A DNA stretch of 51,876 nt from Rubrivivax sp. (GTDB taxonomy: Bacteria > Pseudomonadota > Gammaproteobacteria > Burkholderiales > Burkholderiaceae_C). How positions within the stretch are numbered: the first letter of the stretch is position 1; each line of letters begins with the position of its first letter. Of this stretch, positions 33,621 to 41,364 are shown piece after piece. The stretch lies in contig JAURZK010000096.1 in the NCBI GenBank assembly GCA_030653505.1, positions 1-51,876 of the forward strand, read 5' to 3'. The position numbers were made by a program, and so were the translations under genes. The notes under the pieces are model-generated. The model ran no database searches, had not been told where the DNA came from, and saw only the letters and a program-made list of their open reading frames with translations.

Positions 33621-33761
33621 CGAAGGGTCCTTGGTTCGTTGTCGTTCGACGCGGGGCATTTTCTGCTTACCACGGCGCCTCGGCAGCGTCGAATTCATTG
33701 AATCCGACCGCCACAACGGCGCCCATGATCCCGTGGGATACCCCCTGCCCCGGTGCCGTGA

Positions 33762-35603
33762 TCAAGTCGGCGCATGGCGGCGCAGCGTGGCCACCAGCAG
33801 CGCCAGCGGCACCGGCTTGCCCAGCACGGTGCAGCGCTTGGGCATGGGCACGGTGCCCATCACTGCGATGCGCCCTGTGACGATGACCGCCGGCACCTGC
33901 AGTTCCCATTCGGCGCGCAGCTCCTCCAGCGCCGCCAGGCCGTCGGGGTGGCCGGGGCCGAGGTCGAGATCGAAGACCAGCGCGTCGGGGAAGCGCGGTT
34001 CGCGGTCCAGCGCCGCCTTCAGCTGTGCCAGCGTGGGCGCGTCGACGATGGTCGCACCCACGCCTTCCAGCGCCGCGCGCAGCGCCGCGCGCGGCGCCGT
34101 CTCGTCTTCCAGCAGGGCCAGCAGCCAGCCGTCCAGCCGCGCCGGGTCATCACGACGTGCGCCCGGCGCGGCCGAAGCCGGTGGCGGACACTCGCGCCGC
34201 TGCGCGGCGGGCACCAGCAGGCGGAAACGTGTGCCGCGGCCGACGGTGGAACGCAGGGGCGCCAGTTGCAGCCCCAGTTGCGAGACCAGGCCACGCACGA
34301 TCGCCAGGCCCAGGCCGCGCCCGCCGCGCGACGCGCCGCTGGCGGCATCGGCCAGCTGCACATAGGGTTCGAAGATGGCTTCGCGCTGGTCGGCCGGGAT
34401 GCCGCGGCCGTTGTCGACCACGTCGATGGCCAGGCCGGTCGCACCGTCGGGTGCGGTGTGCGGCCGCACCGCCAGCACCACGCGCGCGCGCTGGCCGGGG
34501 CGTGCGCCCAGGCTGTAGCGTGCGGCGTTGCCGGCCAGGTTCTGCACCAGCCGGGTGAGCTGGGTGCGGTCGGTGTGCAGCCATTGCCGGCGGCCGTGCA
34601 CGGTGACGGACAGCGCCTCGCGCGGGTGCGTGGCCTGCAGCGTGGCCGCCACGCCGTCGAGCACGTCACGCACGTCGAGCAGCTCGGAGTGCGACTGCAG
34701 CGCGCCCTGCTCGATGGCGCTGAACTCGCTGAACTGGTCGAGCATGGCCACGGCGTCGTCGGCGGCGCGCATCTGCTGGCGCAGCAGGTCCTGCCGGCGC
34801 TGCGGGGCTTGTGTGTCGGCCGGGTCTGGACGGGCCTGCAAGGCCTCGGCAAACAGGCGCACGGCCTGCAGAGGCTGACGCAGGTCGTGGCTGATGCTGG
34901 CCAGCAGCCTGGTACGCGCGCCCTGCAGTGCCGTGAGCTGCTCGCCGCGCTGGTCCAGGCTCGTGATGAGCGAGTCACGCTCGGCCAGCGCGCTGAACAG
35001 GCGCCGGTCGTTGGCACGGATGTGCATGTGGTCTATCCACACGAACATCAGGCACAGCACCGCGGCGGCCAGCCACAGCGTCGGGTAGCCAGACATGGCC
35101 GCATCCCAAGCCGCCACGGCCGCCGCGGTGGCCACCAGCAGCATCAGGCCACCCTCGCGCCGCGCCTGCCAGCCCAGGCTGGCCACGCCCACCAGCAGCA
35201 GCATCGCCGACGACGCCGCCGGCCCACCTGCAGCGACATGTGCCGAGCCCAGCGCCAGCCCGCACAGCAGCGCGCCACCCTGCGTCTGCACCAGCGAAGC
35301 CGAACGTGAGCGCGCCAGTGCCACCAGCAGCGCCGCGCACAGCAGCGCCCAGGCCCAGACCAGCTGCGCGGCGCCGAGCGTCGGTGTCTTGCTCAGGCGG
35401 CGCATCGTCTCCAGCGCGGCCAGGTCGTAGGGCAGCAGCCACTCGACCCAGCTTTGCGCAGCCAGCGCGACCACGCCCAGGCCGACGAGCGCGAGCCCCA
35501 GCCGCCGTCGGCGCCGCGGCAGCTGCTCGCTGATGCTGGCCGCGTCGCCGTCGGCCGCGGCGGCGCGGGGGGTGGCCGCAGTTCCGGTCTCGGCTGTGGA
35601 CAT
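33762..35603 (-). CDS. Membrane sensor histidine kinase with C-terminal receiver
   Basis: A 613-residue kinase. About six membrane helices (35-205) lead to a short coiled coil, HisKA with His239 in ISHDLRQPLQ (the HDLRQP subtype), and HATPase_c with VVDNGRGIP and GRGLGLAIV. A C-terminal receiver (about 495-610) keeps the phospho-accepting Asp in ALVFDLDLG, but its N-terminal acidic pocket is LLEDETAP. The gene lies 11 bases after the LuxR-type regulator, so the two are a pair. Its sensed signal is unknown. It lies between the regulator and the caspase set, all on one strand. Confidence 0.92.
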   Translation of the reverse strand: MSTAETGTAATPRAAAADGDAASISEQLPRRRRRLGLALVGLGVVALAAQSWVEWLLPYDLAALETMRRLSKTPTLGAAQLVWAWALLCAALLVALARSRSASLVQTQGGALLCGLALGSAHVAAGGPAASSAMLLLVGVASLGWQARREGGLMLLVATAAAVAAWDAAMSGYPTLWLAAAVLCLMFVWIDHMHIRANDRRLFSALAERDSLITSLDQRGEQLTALQGARTRLLASISHDLRQPLQAVRLFAEALQARPDPADTQAPQRRQDLLRQQMRAADDAVAMLDQFSEFSAIEQGALQSHSELLDVRDVLDGVAATLQATHPREALSVTVHGRRQWLHTDRTQLTRLVQNLAGNAARYSLGARPGQRARVVLAVRPHTAPDGATGLAIDVVDNGRGIPADQREAIFEPYVQLADAASGASRGGRGLGLAIVRGLVSQLGLQLAPLRSTVGRGTRFRLLVPAAQRRECPPPASAAPGARRDDPARLDGWLLALLEDETAPRAALRAALEGVGATIVDAPTLAQLKAALDREPRFPDALVFDLDLGPGHPDGLAALEELRAEWELQVPAVIVTGRIAVMGTVPMPKRCTVLGKPVPLALLVATLRRHAPT

Positions 35604-35614
35604 ACACGCCGCGC

Positions 35615-36334
35615 TCAGTCGGGCGCGCCCACGGCGCCAGGCCGCATCGACGGCACGCGGTAGCCGCGCTGGCTCAGCAGCACCAGCAGCTTGGTGCGGT
35701 TGGGCGCCCCCAGGGCCTGCAGCGTGGCGGTGACGTGTTTTTTCACCACCACCTCGGACCGGTCGAGCAGGCGCGCGATCTCCTTGTTGCGCAGGCCCTG
35801 CACCACGTAGCCCAGCACCTCGATCTGGCGCTCGGTGAGGCCCAGCGCCGACAGTTCGGCCAGCTCGCGCCCGCCGCTGCCGTCTGCGCCCAGCGCGGGC
35901 ACCGCGGCCATGCCGCCCGAGACCGACTGTGGCAGGTGGATGCGGTGGTCGATGAGCACACGGGTCAGTGCCTCCTTCAGCTCGGCCGGCGCCGCGGCCT
36001 TGCTGATGAAGCCCATGGCGCCGCCGTCCAGCGTCGCCAATACGGTGTCGCGGTCGTCCTGGGCGCTGAGGATCACCACCGGCACGTACGGGAATTCGTC
36101 ACGCAGGCGGTGCAGCCCGGCCAGGCCATGGACGTCGGAAAGCGTCAGGTCGAGTAACACGAGGTCAAAGCGACCGAGGGTTTGCAACGCCTGCACGGTC
36201 TCGGCGAGCGAACTGGCCAGGTGCACCCGCAGCTGGGGCAGCACTTCGGCTATCAGCAGCTGCAGGCCGTGGCGCACGAGGCCGTGATCGTCGGCAAGAA
36301 GTACCGAACCGGCAGGGTTCATGGGCGTGTTCAT
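35615..36334 (-). CDS. LuxR/NarL-type response regulator
   Basis: A 239-residue regulator. The receiver (about 10-125) has LLADDHGLVRHG and the phosphorylation Asp in LVLLDLTLSDVHG, with Lys in FISKAA. The DNA-binding domain (about 165-230) reads LTERQIEVLGYVVQGLRNKEIAR and VVKKHVTATLQAL, typical of LuxR/NarL. The first ATG of the tight N-terminus is at 36334; another in-frame ATG is at 36322. It is followed by its sensor kinase and divergent from the periplasmic protein gene at 36526. A spaced inverted repeat in the shared upstream region is a good candidate binding site. Confidence 0.93.
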   Translation of the reverse strand: MNTPMNPAGSVLLADDHGLVRHGLQLLIAEVLPQLRVHLASSLAETVQALQTLGRFDLVLLDLTLSDVHGLAGLHRLRDEFPYVPVVILSAQDDRDTVLATLDGGAMGFISKAAAPAELKEALTRVLIDHRIHLPQSVSGGMAAVPALGADGSGGRELAELSALGLTERQIEVLGYVVQGLRNKEIARLLDRSEVVVKKHVTATLQALGAPNRTKLLVLLSQRGYRVPSMRPGAVGAPD

Positions 36335-36385
36335 GGGTGTGGGCAAGCGGCGATGGTGTAGGCGCTGTCGCGCCGGGGGCACGGT

Positions 36386-36438
36386 ACCAAGGTATCACGC
36401 CGAAACCGCGTGCAGGTCGGGGCGCCGTATACCTTGGT
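36386..36438. promoter_or_regulatory. Spaced inverted repeat between divergent genes (operator candidate)
   Basis: ACCAAGGTAT at 36386-36395 and its exact complement ATACCTTGGT at 36429-36438 lie 43 bases apart centre to centre, about four helical turns. Each half is itself close to the two-fold motif TACCNNGGTA. They sit between the start of the LuxR/NarL regulator (36334) and the periplasmic protein gene (36526). I infer paired binding sites for the adjacent regulator. Confidence 0.55.
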
Positions 36439-36525
36439 GTCCTGTTCAGCACTTGCTGCAACGGGCGAAATAGACCCAAGCCGGGCCCTGCCCGGCGCTC
36501 CACAGCCCACACCACCGGAGTCTCC

Positions 36526-36957
36526 ATGAGCAGCCACACCCTGAAGTTCGTCGCCGCCGTCGCCTTCGTCTCGGCACTCTTTCTCGGCGGCACCGGCGTC
36601 GCCTTCGCCCAGACACCCGACCAGGTGAAGGCCGAGTTCGCCCGCGCCGTCTACCAGACCTCGGCGGCCAAGGTGCACAACGAACGCCCGCAGCCGCTGC
36701 TGCGCGCCGTGGTGGTCCTGCGCGTCAAACTCGACGAGCAGAACCAGTGGAAGGCCGAGGTCTTCCGCGACAACCCGGAGCAGCCCGAGATGACCCGCGC
36801 CGCGCTGGAGTCTGTGGCCAAGCTGCCGGCGCCCACCGGGCTGACGCCGCGCGCCGCCGAGATCCTGCGCAACGAAGGCCTGATCGAAGCCTGGCTGTTC
36901 CAGAACGATGGCCGCTTTGCACTGAAGACGCTGGCCAAGCCGCAGCGCGGAGCCTGA
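36526..36957 (+). CDS. Periplasmic protein of unknown function
   Basis: A 143-residue exported protein with a clear signal peptide (AVAFVSALFLGGTGVAFA). The mature part has alternating strands and helices (LLRAVVVLRVKLDEQNQW, then EMTRAALESVAKLPAP and AWLFQNDGRFALKTLA) that recall the TonB C-terminal fold, though there is no membrane anchor or proline-rich linker. GGAG at 36517-36520 supports the ATG at 36526. It is divergent from the response regulator and lies 104 bases before the second OmpA-domain gene, probably in one transcript ending at the terminator at 37693. Confidence 0.75.
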   Translation: MSSHTLKFVAAVAFVSALFLGGTGVAFAQTPDQVKAEFARAVYQTSAAKVHNERPQPLLRAVVVLRVKLDEQNQWKAEVFRDNPEQPEMTRAALESVAKLPAPTGLTPRAAEILRNEGLIEAWLFQNDGRFALKTLAKPQRGA

Positions 36958-37061
36958 GCGGGGTTCGCCTCCCCCAAAGGCACGGCATCCGCAGCGGCCC
37001 CCACGGCGTAGCATCGCAGTTGTAACGCGGGGTCACACACCCCTCACCTTGAAGGACTGCC

Positions 37062-37649
37062 ATGAAACACGTTCGCAATCTCGCCTTGCTGGCCATCGCC
37101 TCGGTGTTCGCTGTCGGTAGCGCACAGGCGCAGGAGAAGGTGCTGCGCGAGGGCCAGGTCACCCAGGAAGCGCTGATCGACGCGCTGTCTCCGGCCGCGT
37201 CGGCGGCGGAGGATGGCGGCGCGGGCGGCGTGCGCACCCGCAGCTTCCGCCCTTCGGCACGCCCCGCGGGCGCGGTGGCCGGCACCGCCGCCGCATCGGC
37301 GCGGCCGGCGCGGGCGTCCATCCTGGTGACCTTCGTCACCAACTCGGCCGACCTCACGGCAGGCGCCAGGAGCGCGCTGGACGTGCTGGCCGCGGCGATG
37401 AAGAGCGACAAGCTGGCGAGCGTGAAGTTCGTCATCGAAGGCCACGCCGACCCGCGCGGCGGCGACGAACTGAACCTGCGCCTCAGCCAGGCGCGCGCCG
37501 ACAGCGTGCTGGCCTACCTCACCAGCACCCACGGCCTGTCGGCCGAGCGTGTGAAGGCGGTGGGCAGGGGTTCCAGCGCACTGATGAACCCCAGCGAGCC
37601 GGCCGCGCCCGAGAACCGGCGCGTGACCATCGTCGCCCAGCCGGGCTGA
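37062..37649 (+). CDS. OmpA-domain protein, second copy
   Basis: A 195-residue exported protein with signal peptide (ALLAIASVFAVGSAQA). The mature start (TQEALIDALSPAASAA) mirrors that of the caspase-linked OmpA protein, followed by a variable linker with RTRSFRP and an OmpA domain (about 85-195). Peptidoglycan-binding residues lie in IEGHADPRGG and RLSQARADSV. GAAGGA before the ATG supports the start. The strong terminator at 37693 follows 43 bases later. By context it is part of the same envelope system as the caspase set across the regulator genes. Confidence 0.9.
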   Translation: MKHVRNLALLAIASVFAVGSAQAQEKVLREGQVTQEALIDALSPAASAAEDGGAGGVRTRSFRPSARPAGAVAGTAAASARPARASILVTFVTNSADLTAGARSALDVLAAAMKSDKLASVKFVIEGHADPRGGDELNLRLSQARADSVLAYLTSTHGLSAERVKAVGRGSSALMNPSEPAAPENRRVTIVAQPG

Positions 37650-37692
37650 CGACCGTTCGACCGCAGCGCCCTCCTGCGCGCTGCCCACCCAG

Positions 37693-37716
37693 AACGCACG
37701 CCTCGGCGTGCGTTTT
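37693..37716 (+). terminator. Rho-independent terminator
   Basis: AACGCACGCC pairs perfectly with GGCGTGCGTT around a TC loop and is followed by a short T run. It ends the transcript of the second OmpA-domain gene. The convergent peptide-binding gene ends 17 bases further on, so it may work for that strand too. Confidence 0.88.
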
Positions 37717-37732
37717 CACTGGCGCGCGGGCG

Positions 37733-39511
37733 CTACGCCACAGCCACCCAGCGGTACCAGTCGCTGTTGAAGGGATGGCGCAGCGGCCCCTGCACGCGGA
37801 GCCGGAAGAGCTCGGTCACCACCGGGTGGTAGTGGGCGATGTAGGGCACATAGGCCAGCATCAGGCGGTTGGCCTGCTGCATAAGCGCCAGGCGCTCGGG
37901 GCCGTCGGGCAGCACACGCTGGCGTTCGTAGAGGCGGTCGAAGGCCGGCAATCTGAAGCGGGCGTCGTTGCTCTGGTCGGCGTTCGGCCCGTAGGCCAGG
38001 CCGAGGAAGAAGTCGCCGTCGGGGACGCCGCTCCAGGTGAAGCCCCACATCATGATCTGCCCGGCCAGCGAACGGCGGATGAGCTCGCCGAAAGGCGCGA
38101 ACTCGAATTGCACGCGCAAGCCCACGGCCTTCAGGCGCTTGAGCCAGAGCTCGCTGGACGCGCGTGAGCGCTGGTCGGCGCGGAAGGCGATGCGCAGCAG
38201 CAGCGGCTGGCCGTCGGGCTGCTCCCGCCAGCCGTCGCCGTTGCGGTCGGCGTAGCCGTACAGGTCCAGCAACGCCTTGGCGCGCGCCGGGCTGGGCGCC
38301 GTCATTTCCGAGCGCAGCGTGGCGTCGTGGCCATAGCAGCCAGGTGGCACCAGGCTCTGCGCCGCCTCGCCCTGGCCGTGCAGCACCAGGCGCAGTTCCT
38401 CGGCGCTATCGAAGGCCAGCATGACGGCACGGCGCAGCGCTACACGTTCGGGCGTGTAGCCGCCGATCACCGGGTCCTCGCAATTGAGAAAGGTGTGCGC
38501 GATGCCGTTGAAGTTGCGTTCGGCGCGCATGCCCTGGCGCTGCAGGAAGGGTGCCAGCTGCCCGCCGGGCATGGCCAGCTGGCCGAGTTCGGGCGGCATC
38601 GTCATCACGTCGTGCTCGTCGCCCAGGAAGGCCAGCCAGCGCGGTTGCGACTCGTCGATGATGTCGATCTCCACGCGGTCGACGCGCGGTGCGCGCGCAC
38701 CTGCCAGCGCCTCGGCGTGGTGCTGCAGGCCCGGCCCCGCGCCGACGGTGCTGAAGACCTGCTCGCGAAAACGCGGGTTGCGTTCGAGCACGATGCGCGA
38801 GGCGCGCCGCCACTGCGCGAGGCGGAATGGGCCCGTGCCCACGGGGTGGGCGTTGGGGTCGTCGGCGTAGGCCTCGACGACCTCACGCGCCACCGCGCCG
38901 CAGGTCCACGCTGCCAGCTGGTGCGCAAAGCGAGGCGAGGGCTCGGCGAGCACGATCTCGAAGCGGTAACGGTCGAGCACACGGAGCCCCGGCACCTCGA
39001 CGTCGTAGGGGAAGGGTGTCTTGTCCTTCAGCGCCTGCCGGCGCAGTTCGCTTAAGGCCAGGATCTTCTCGTTCTCGAACAGGTGGAGGTGTTCGGTGCG
39101 TATCGCGGGGTCGTAGTAGCGCTTGAGCGTGTAGACGTAGTCGGCCGCCACCAGTTCGCGCGGTCTGCCCTGGAACACGGGGTCGTCGGCGAACAGGATG
39201 CCGGGCTTGAGCGTGACGACGAAGCGCCTGAAGTCGGCCGAGACCTCGGGCAGTGCCGCTGCTGTCAACGGCACCAGCACGGCCGGCCGCGCCAGCGGGT
39301 CGTAGGTAAGCGGCGGCTCGAAGATGTGGGCGATGACGCGGATGGACGACTGGTCGCCCACACGCGGCGGGTCGAAGCCGGTCTCGGCGAAATTGAAGGC
39401 CAGGCGCAGCGTCTTGCGCCCCGGCAGTGGGGCCGAGGTTTCTGGCCGCGCCGGGGCGGCGCGCAGCGCCGCCAGCCCGGCAGCGCCGGCCAGAAGGCCG
39501 CGCCGCTTCAC
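37733..39511 (-). CDS. Peptide-binding protein 1 of tandem set
   Basis: A 592-residue SBP_bac_5 protein, periplasmic by its signal peptide (RRGLLAGAAGLAALRAAPA). Family blocks: LAFNFAETGFDPP, HPVGTGPFRLAQW, GGYTPERVALRRAVMLAFD. A calcium-loop-like DRNGDGWREQPD sits near residue 420. The GTG at 39511 overlaps the upstream paralogue's stop as GTGA. This is the last and most diverged of four tandem paralogues; it lacks the bulk of the N-terminal spacer in copies 3 and 4. Ligand unknown, probably a peptide. Confidence 0.9.
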   Translation of the reverse strand: MKRRGLLAGAAGLAALRAAPARPETSAPLPGRKTLRLAFNFAETGFDPPRVGDQSSIRVIAHIFEPPLTYDPLARPAVLVPLTAAALPEVSADFRRFVVTLKPGILFADDPVFQGRPRELVAADYVYTLKRYYDPAIRTEHLHLFENEKILALSELRRQALKDKTPFPYDVEVPGLRVLDRYRFEIVLAEPSPRFAHQLAAWTCGAVAREVVEAYADDPNAHPVGTGPFRLAQWRRASRIVLERNPRFREQVFSTVGAGPGLQHHAEALAGARAPRVDRVEIDIIDESQPRWLAFLGDEHDVMTMPPELGQLAMPGGQLAPFLQRQGMRAERNFNGIAHTFLNCEDPVIGGYTPERVALRRAVMLAFDSAEELRLVLHGQGEAAQSLVPPGCYGHDATLRSEMTAPSPARAKALLDLYGYADRNGDGWREQPDGQPLLLRIAFRADQRSRASSELWLKRLKAVGLRVQFEFAPFGELIRRSLAGQIMMWGFTWSGVPDGDFFLGLAYGPNADQSNDARFRLPAFDRLYERQRVLPDGPERLALMQQANRLMLAYVPYIAHYHPVVTELFRLRVQGPLRHPFNSDWYRWVAVA

Positions 39512-41346
39512 GCCGCCGTGCCCGCCCGGCCGGGGTCCATGTCCACGAGGTGCCACCAGCCGTTCCAGAAGGCCGGGCGACGGTACCCGTCGACGCCGGC
39601 CACCATCAGGTCGGCGACGTAGCGGTGGCAGTGCAGCTTGTAGGGCGCATAGGCGATGGCCAGGCGCTTGGCCTGGTCGAAGAGCGCCAGGCGTTCGGGG
39701 CCGTCGGGCATGCGCGTCATGCGCTCGTGGATGTCGTCGAAGGCCGGCAGCTTGAAACGCGACAGGTTCTGCAACCCGGCCTGCGGGCCGTAGTAGCGTG
39801 TCAGCATGCCCTGGCCGTCGCCACCGCTGGCGGAAGACGCCACGCCCCAGATCTGCAGCTTGCCCGCGCGTGCCGCCTTCAGGTTCTCGGGCCACTTGGC
39901 GGGCTTGAAGACGATCCTGACGCCGATGGCGTTCATGTTCTTCTGCCACAGCTCGTTGAGCTGGCGGCTCTGCTGGTCGGGCTGGGTGGCCGATTCCAGC
40001 ACCAGCGGCTGGCCGTTCGGCTGCTCGCGCCAGCCGTCGCCGTCGCGGTCGACGTAACCGTAGAGGTCGAGCAAGGCCTTGGCCTTGGCCGGGTCGTAGT
40101 CGCTGTTCTCGCTCTTGAACGCGGCGTCGTAGCCGCTCAGGTGCGGCATCACCGGGCTCTGCGCCGGGATCGCCATGCCGCGGCGCACGAGCCGGATCTC
40201 GCGGTCGAGGTCGATGGCCAGGTTCAGCGCCCGGCGCAACGCCACGCGCTCGGGCGTGTAGCCGCCGATCACCGGGTCTTCCATGTTGTAGTAGGTCATG
40301 ACCACGTCGGAGACCAGCACGCGCTTGCCCCGGATGCCCTGCTTCGCCAGGTTGGGCGCCACCTTGCCGCCGGGCATGGCCACGTCGATGAACTCGGCCG
40401 GCAGGCGGTCGATGAAGTCGGCCTGGCCGTTGAGGAAGGACAGCCAGCGCGGCTGCACCTCCTCGATGATGGCGATCTCGACACGGTCGAGCAGTGGCAC
40501 GCGGCGGCCCTTCAGCCGCGCCGCGATGGCCTGGCCCTCGGCGTCACTTTCGGCAGGCTGACAGTCCCACAGGCGTTCGCGGTAGCCCGGGTTGCGCGCC
40601 AGCACGATCTGCGACGAACGACGCCACGACGCGAGGCGGAAGGGCCCGGTGCCCACCGGATGCTCGGCGATCCTGTCACCGTAGAACTGCGTCACCTCGC
40701 GCGCCACCGCGCCGAAGAGGTCGCTGACGGCCAGCGTGTCGAGAAAACGCGGCCGCGGCTCTACAAGGTTGAACTGCACGGTGTAGCGGTCGAGCGCACG
40801 CAGGCCTTCGATGGGGCGGTCGTAGTCGAAGGGCTGCTTGCCCGCCAGCGCCTCCTTGCGCAGCGCCCCCAGGCCGACGTACCGCACGTCCTCGACGCTG
40901 GCCCAGATGGGGCTCTTCACCGCCGGGTCGGCAAAACGCTTGAAGGCGAAGACGAAGTCCTCGGCCACCAGTTCACGCCGGCTGCCCTTGAAGGCCGGGT
41001 CGTCGGCGAAGTGGATGCCGGGGCGGACCTTCACCGTCCAGCGGCGGAAGTCGTTCTCGACCACCGGCATGCCGTCGGCCACCAGCGGCAGCACACGCGC
41101 CGGTCGCGCCAGGTGGTCGAAGGCGTACAGCGCCTCGAAGATGTGCGCGGTGACGGTGCGCGAGTAGGTGTCGCTGATCTGCGCCGGGTCGAAGCCCGTC
41201 TCGGCGATGGGGAAGGCATAACGCAGCACCCGCGGCGCCGTTGCCGGCTGCGCCAGCGCCTGCAGTGCCGGCAGCGCGAGGCCGGCACCCACCGCCGCGG
41301 TGGCGGCCGCGCCGAGCGCCAGGGTGTCTCTGCGCTTCAATGTCAT
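39508..41346 (-). CDS. Peptide-binding protein 2 of tandem set
   Basis: A 612-residue SBP_bac_5 protein with a signal peptide that begins TLKRRDTLALGAAATAA, which may be recognised by Tat (KRRDTL). It shows LRYAFPIAETGFDPAQISD, HPVGTGPFRLASW and GGYTPERVALRRALNLAID. The calcium-loop-like DRDGDGWREQPN lies near residue 430. It starts 18 bases after the stop of copy 3 and overlaps copy 1 by 4 bases. It is very close to copy 3, including a matching YYGPQAG/YYSPSAG stretch near the C-terminus, which suggests recent duplication. Confidence 0.92.
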   Translation of the reverse strand: MTLKRRDTLALGAAATAAVGAGLALPALQALAQPATAPRVLRYAFPIAETGFDPAQISDTYSRTVTAHIFEALYAFDHLARPARVLPLVADGMPVVENDFRRWTVKVRPGIHFADDPAFKGSRRELVAEDFVFAFKRFADPAVKSPIWASVEDVRYVGLGALRKEALAGKQPFDYDRPIEGLRALDRYTVQFNLVEPRPRFLDTLAVSDLFGAVAREVTQFYGDRIAEHPVGTGPFRLASWRRSSQIVLARNPGYRERLWDCQPAESDAEGQAIAARLKGRRVPLLDRVEIAIIEEVQPRWLSFLNGQADFIDRLPAEFIDVAMPGGKVAPNLAKQGIRGKRVLVSDVVMTYYNMEDPVIGGYTPERVALRRALNLAIDLDREIRLVRRGMAIPAQSPVMPHLSGYDAAFKSENSDYDPAKAKALLDLYGYVDRDGDGWREQPNGQPLVLESATQPDQQSRQLNELWQKNMNAIGVRIVFKPAKWPENLKAARAGKLQIWGVASSASGGDGQGMLTRYYGPQAGLQNLSRFKLPAFDDIHERMTRMPDGPERLALFDQAKRLAIAYAPYKLHCHRYVADLMVAGVDGYRRPAFWNGWWHLVDMDPGRAGTAA

Positions 41347-41364
41347 GCCCTGTGTGCCTTTCGG

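Noticed and set aside
33728..33739. ATCCCGTGGGAT palindrome between the sensor kinase and the 162-residue exported protein genes
   Set aside because: A single short palindrome with no second copy and no T run; not enough to call an operator or terminator.
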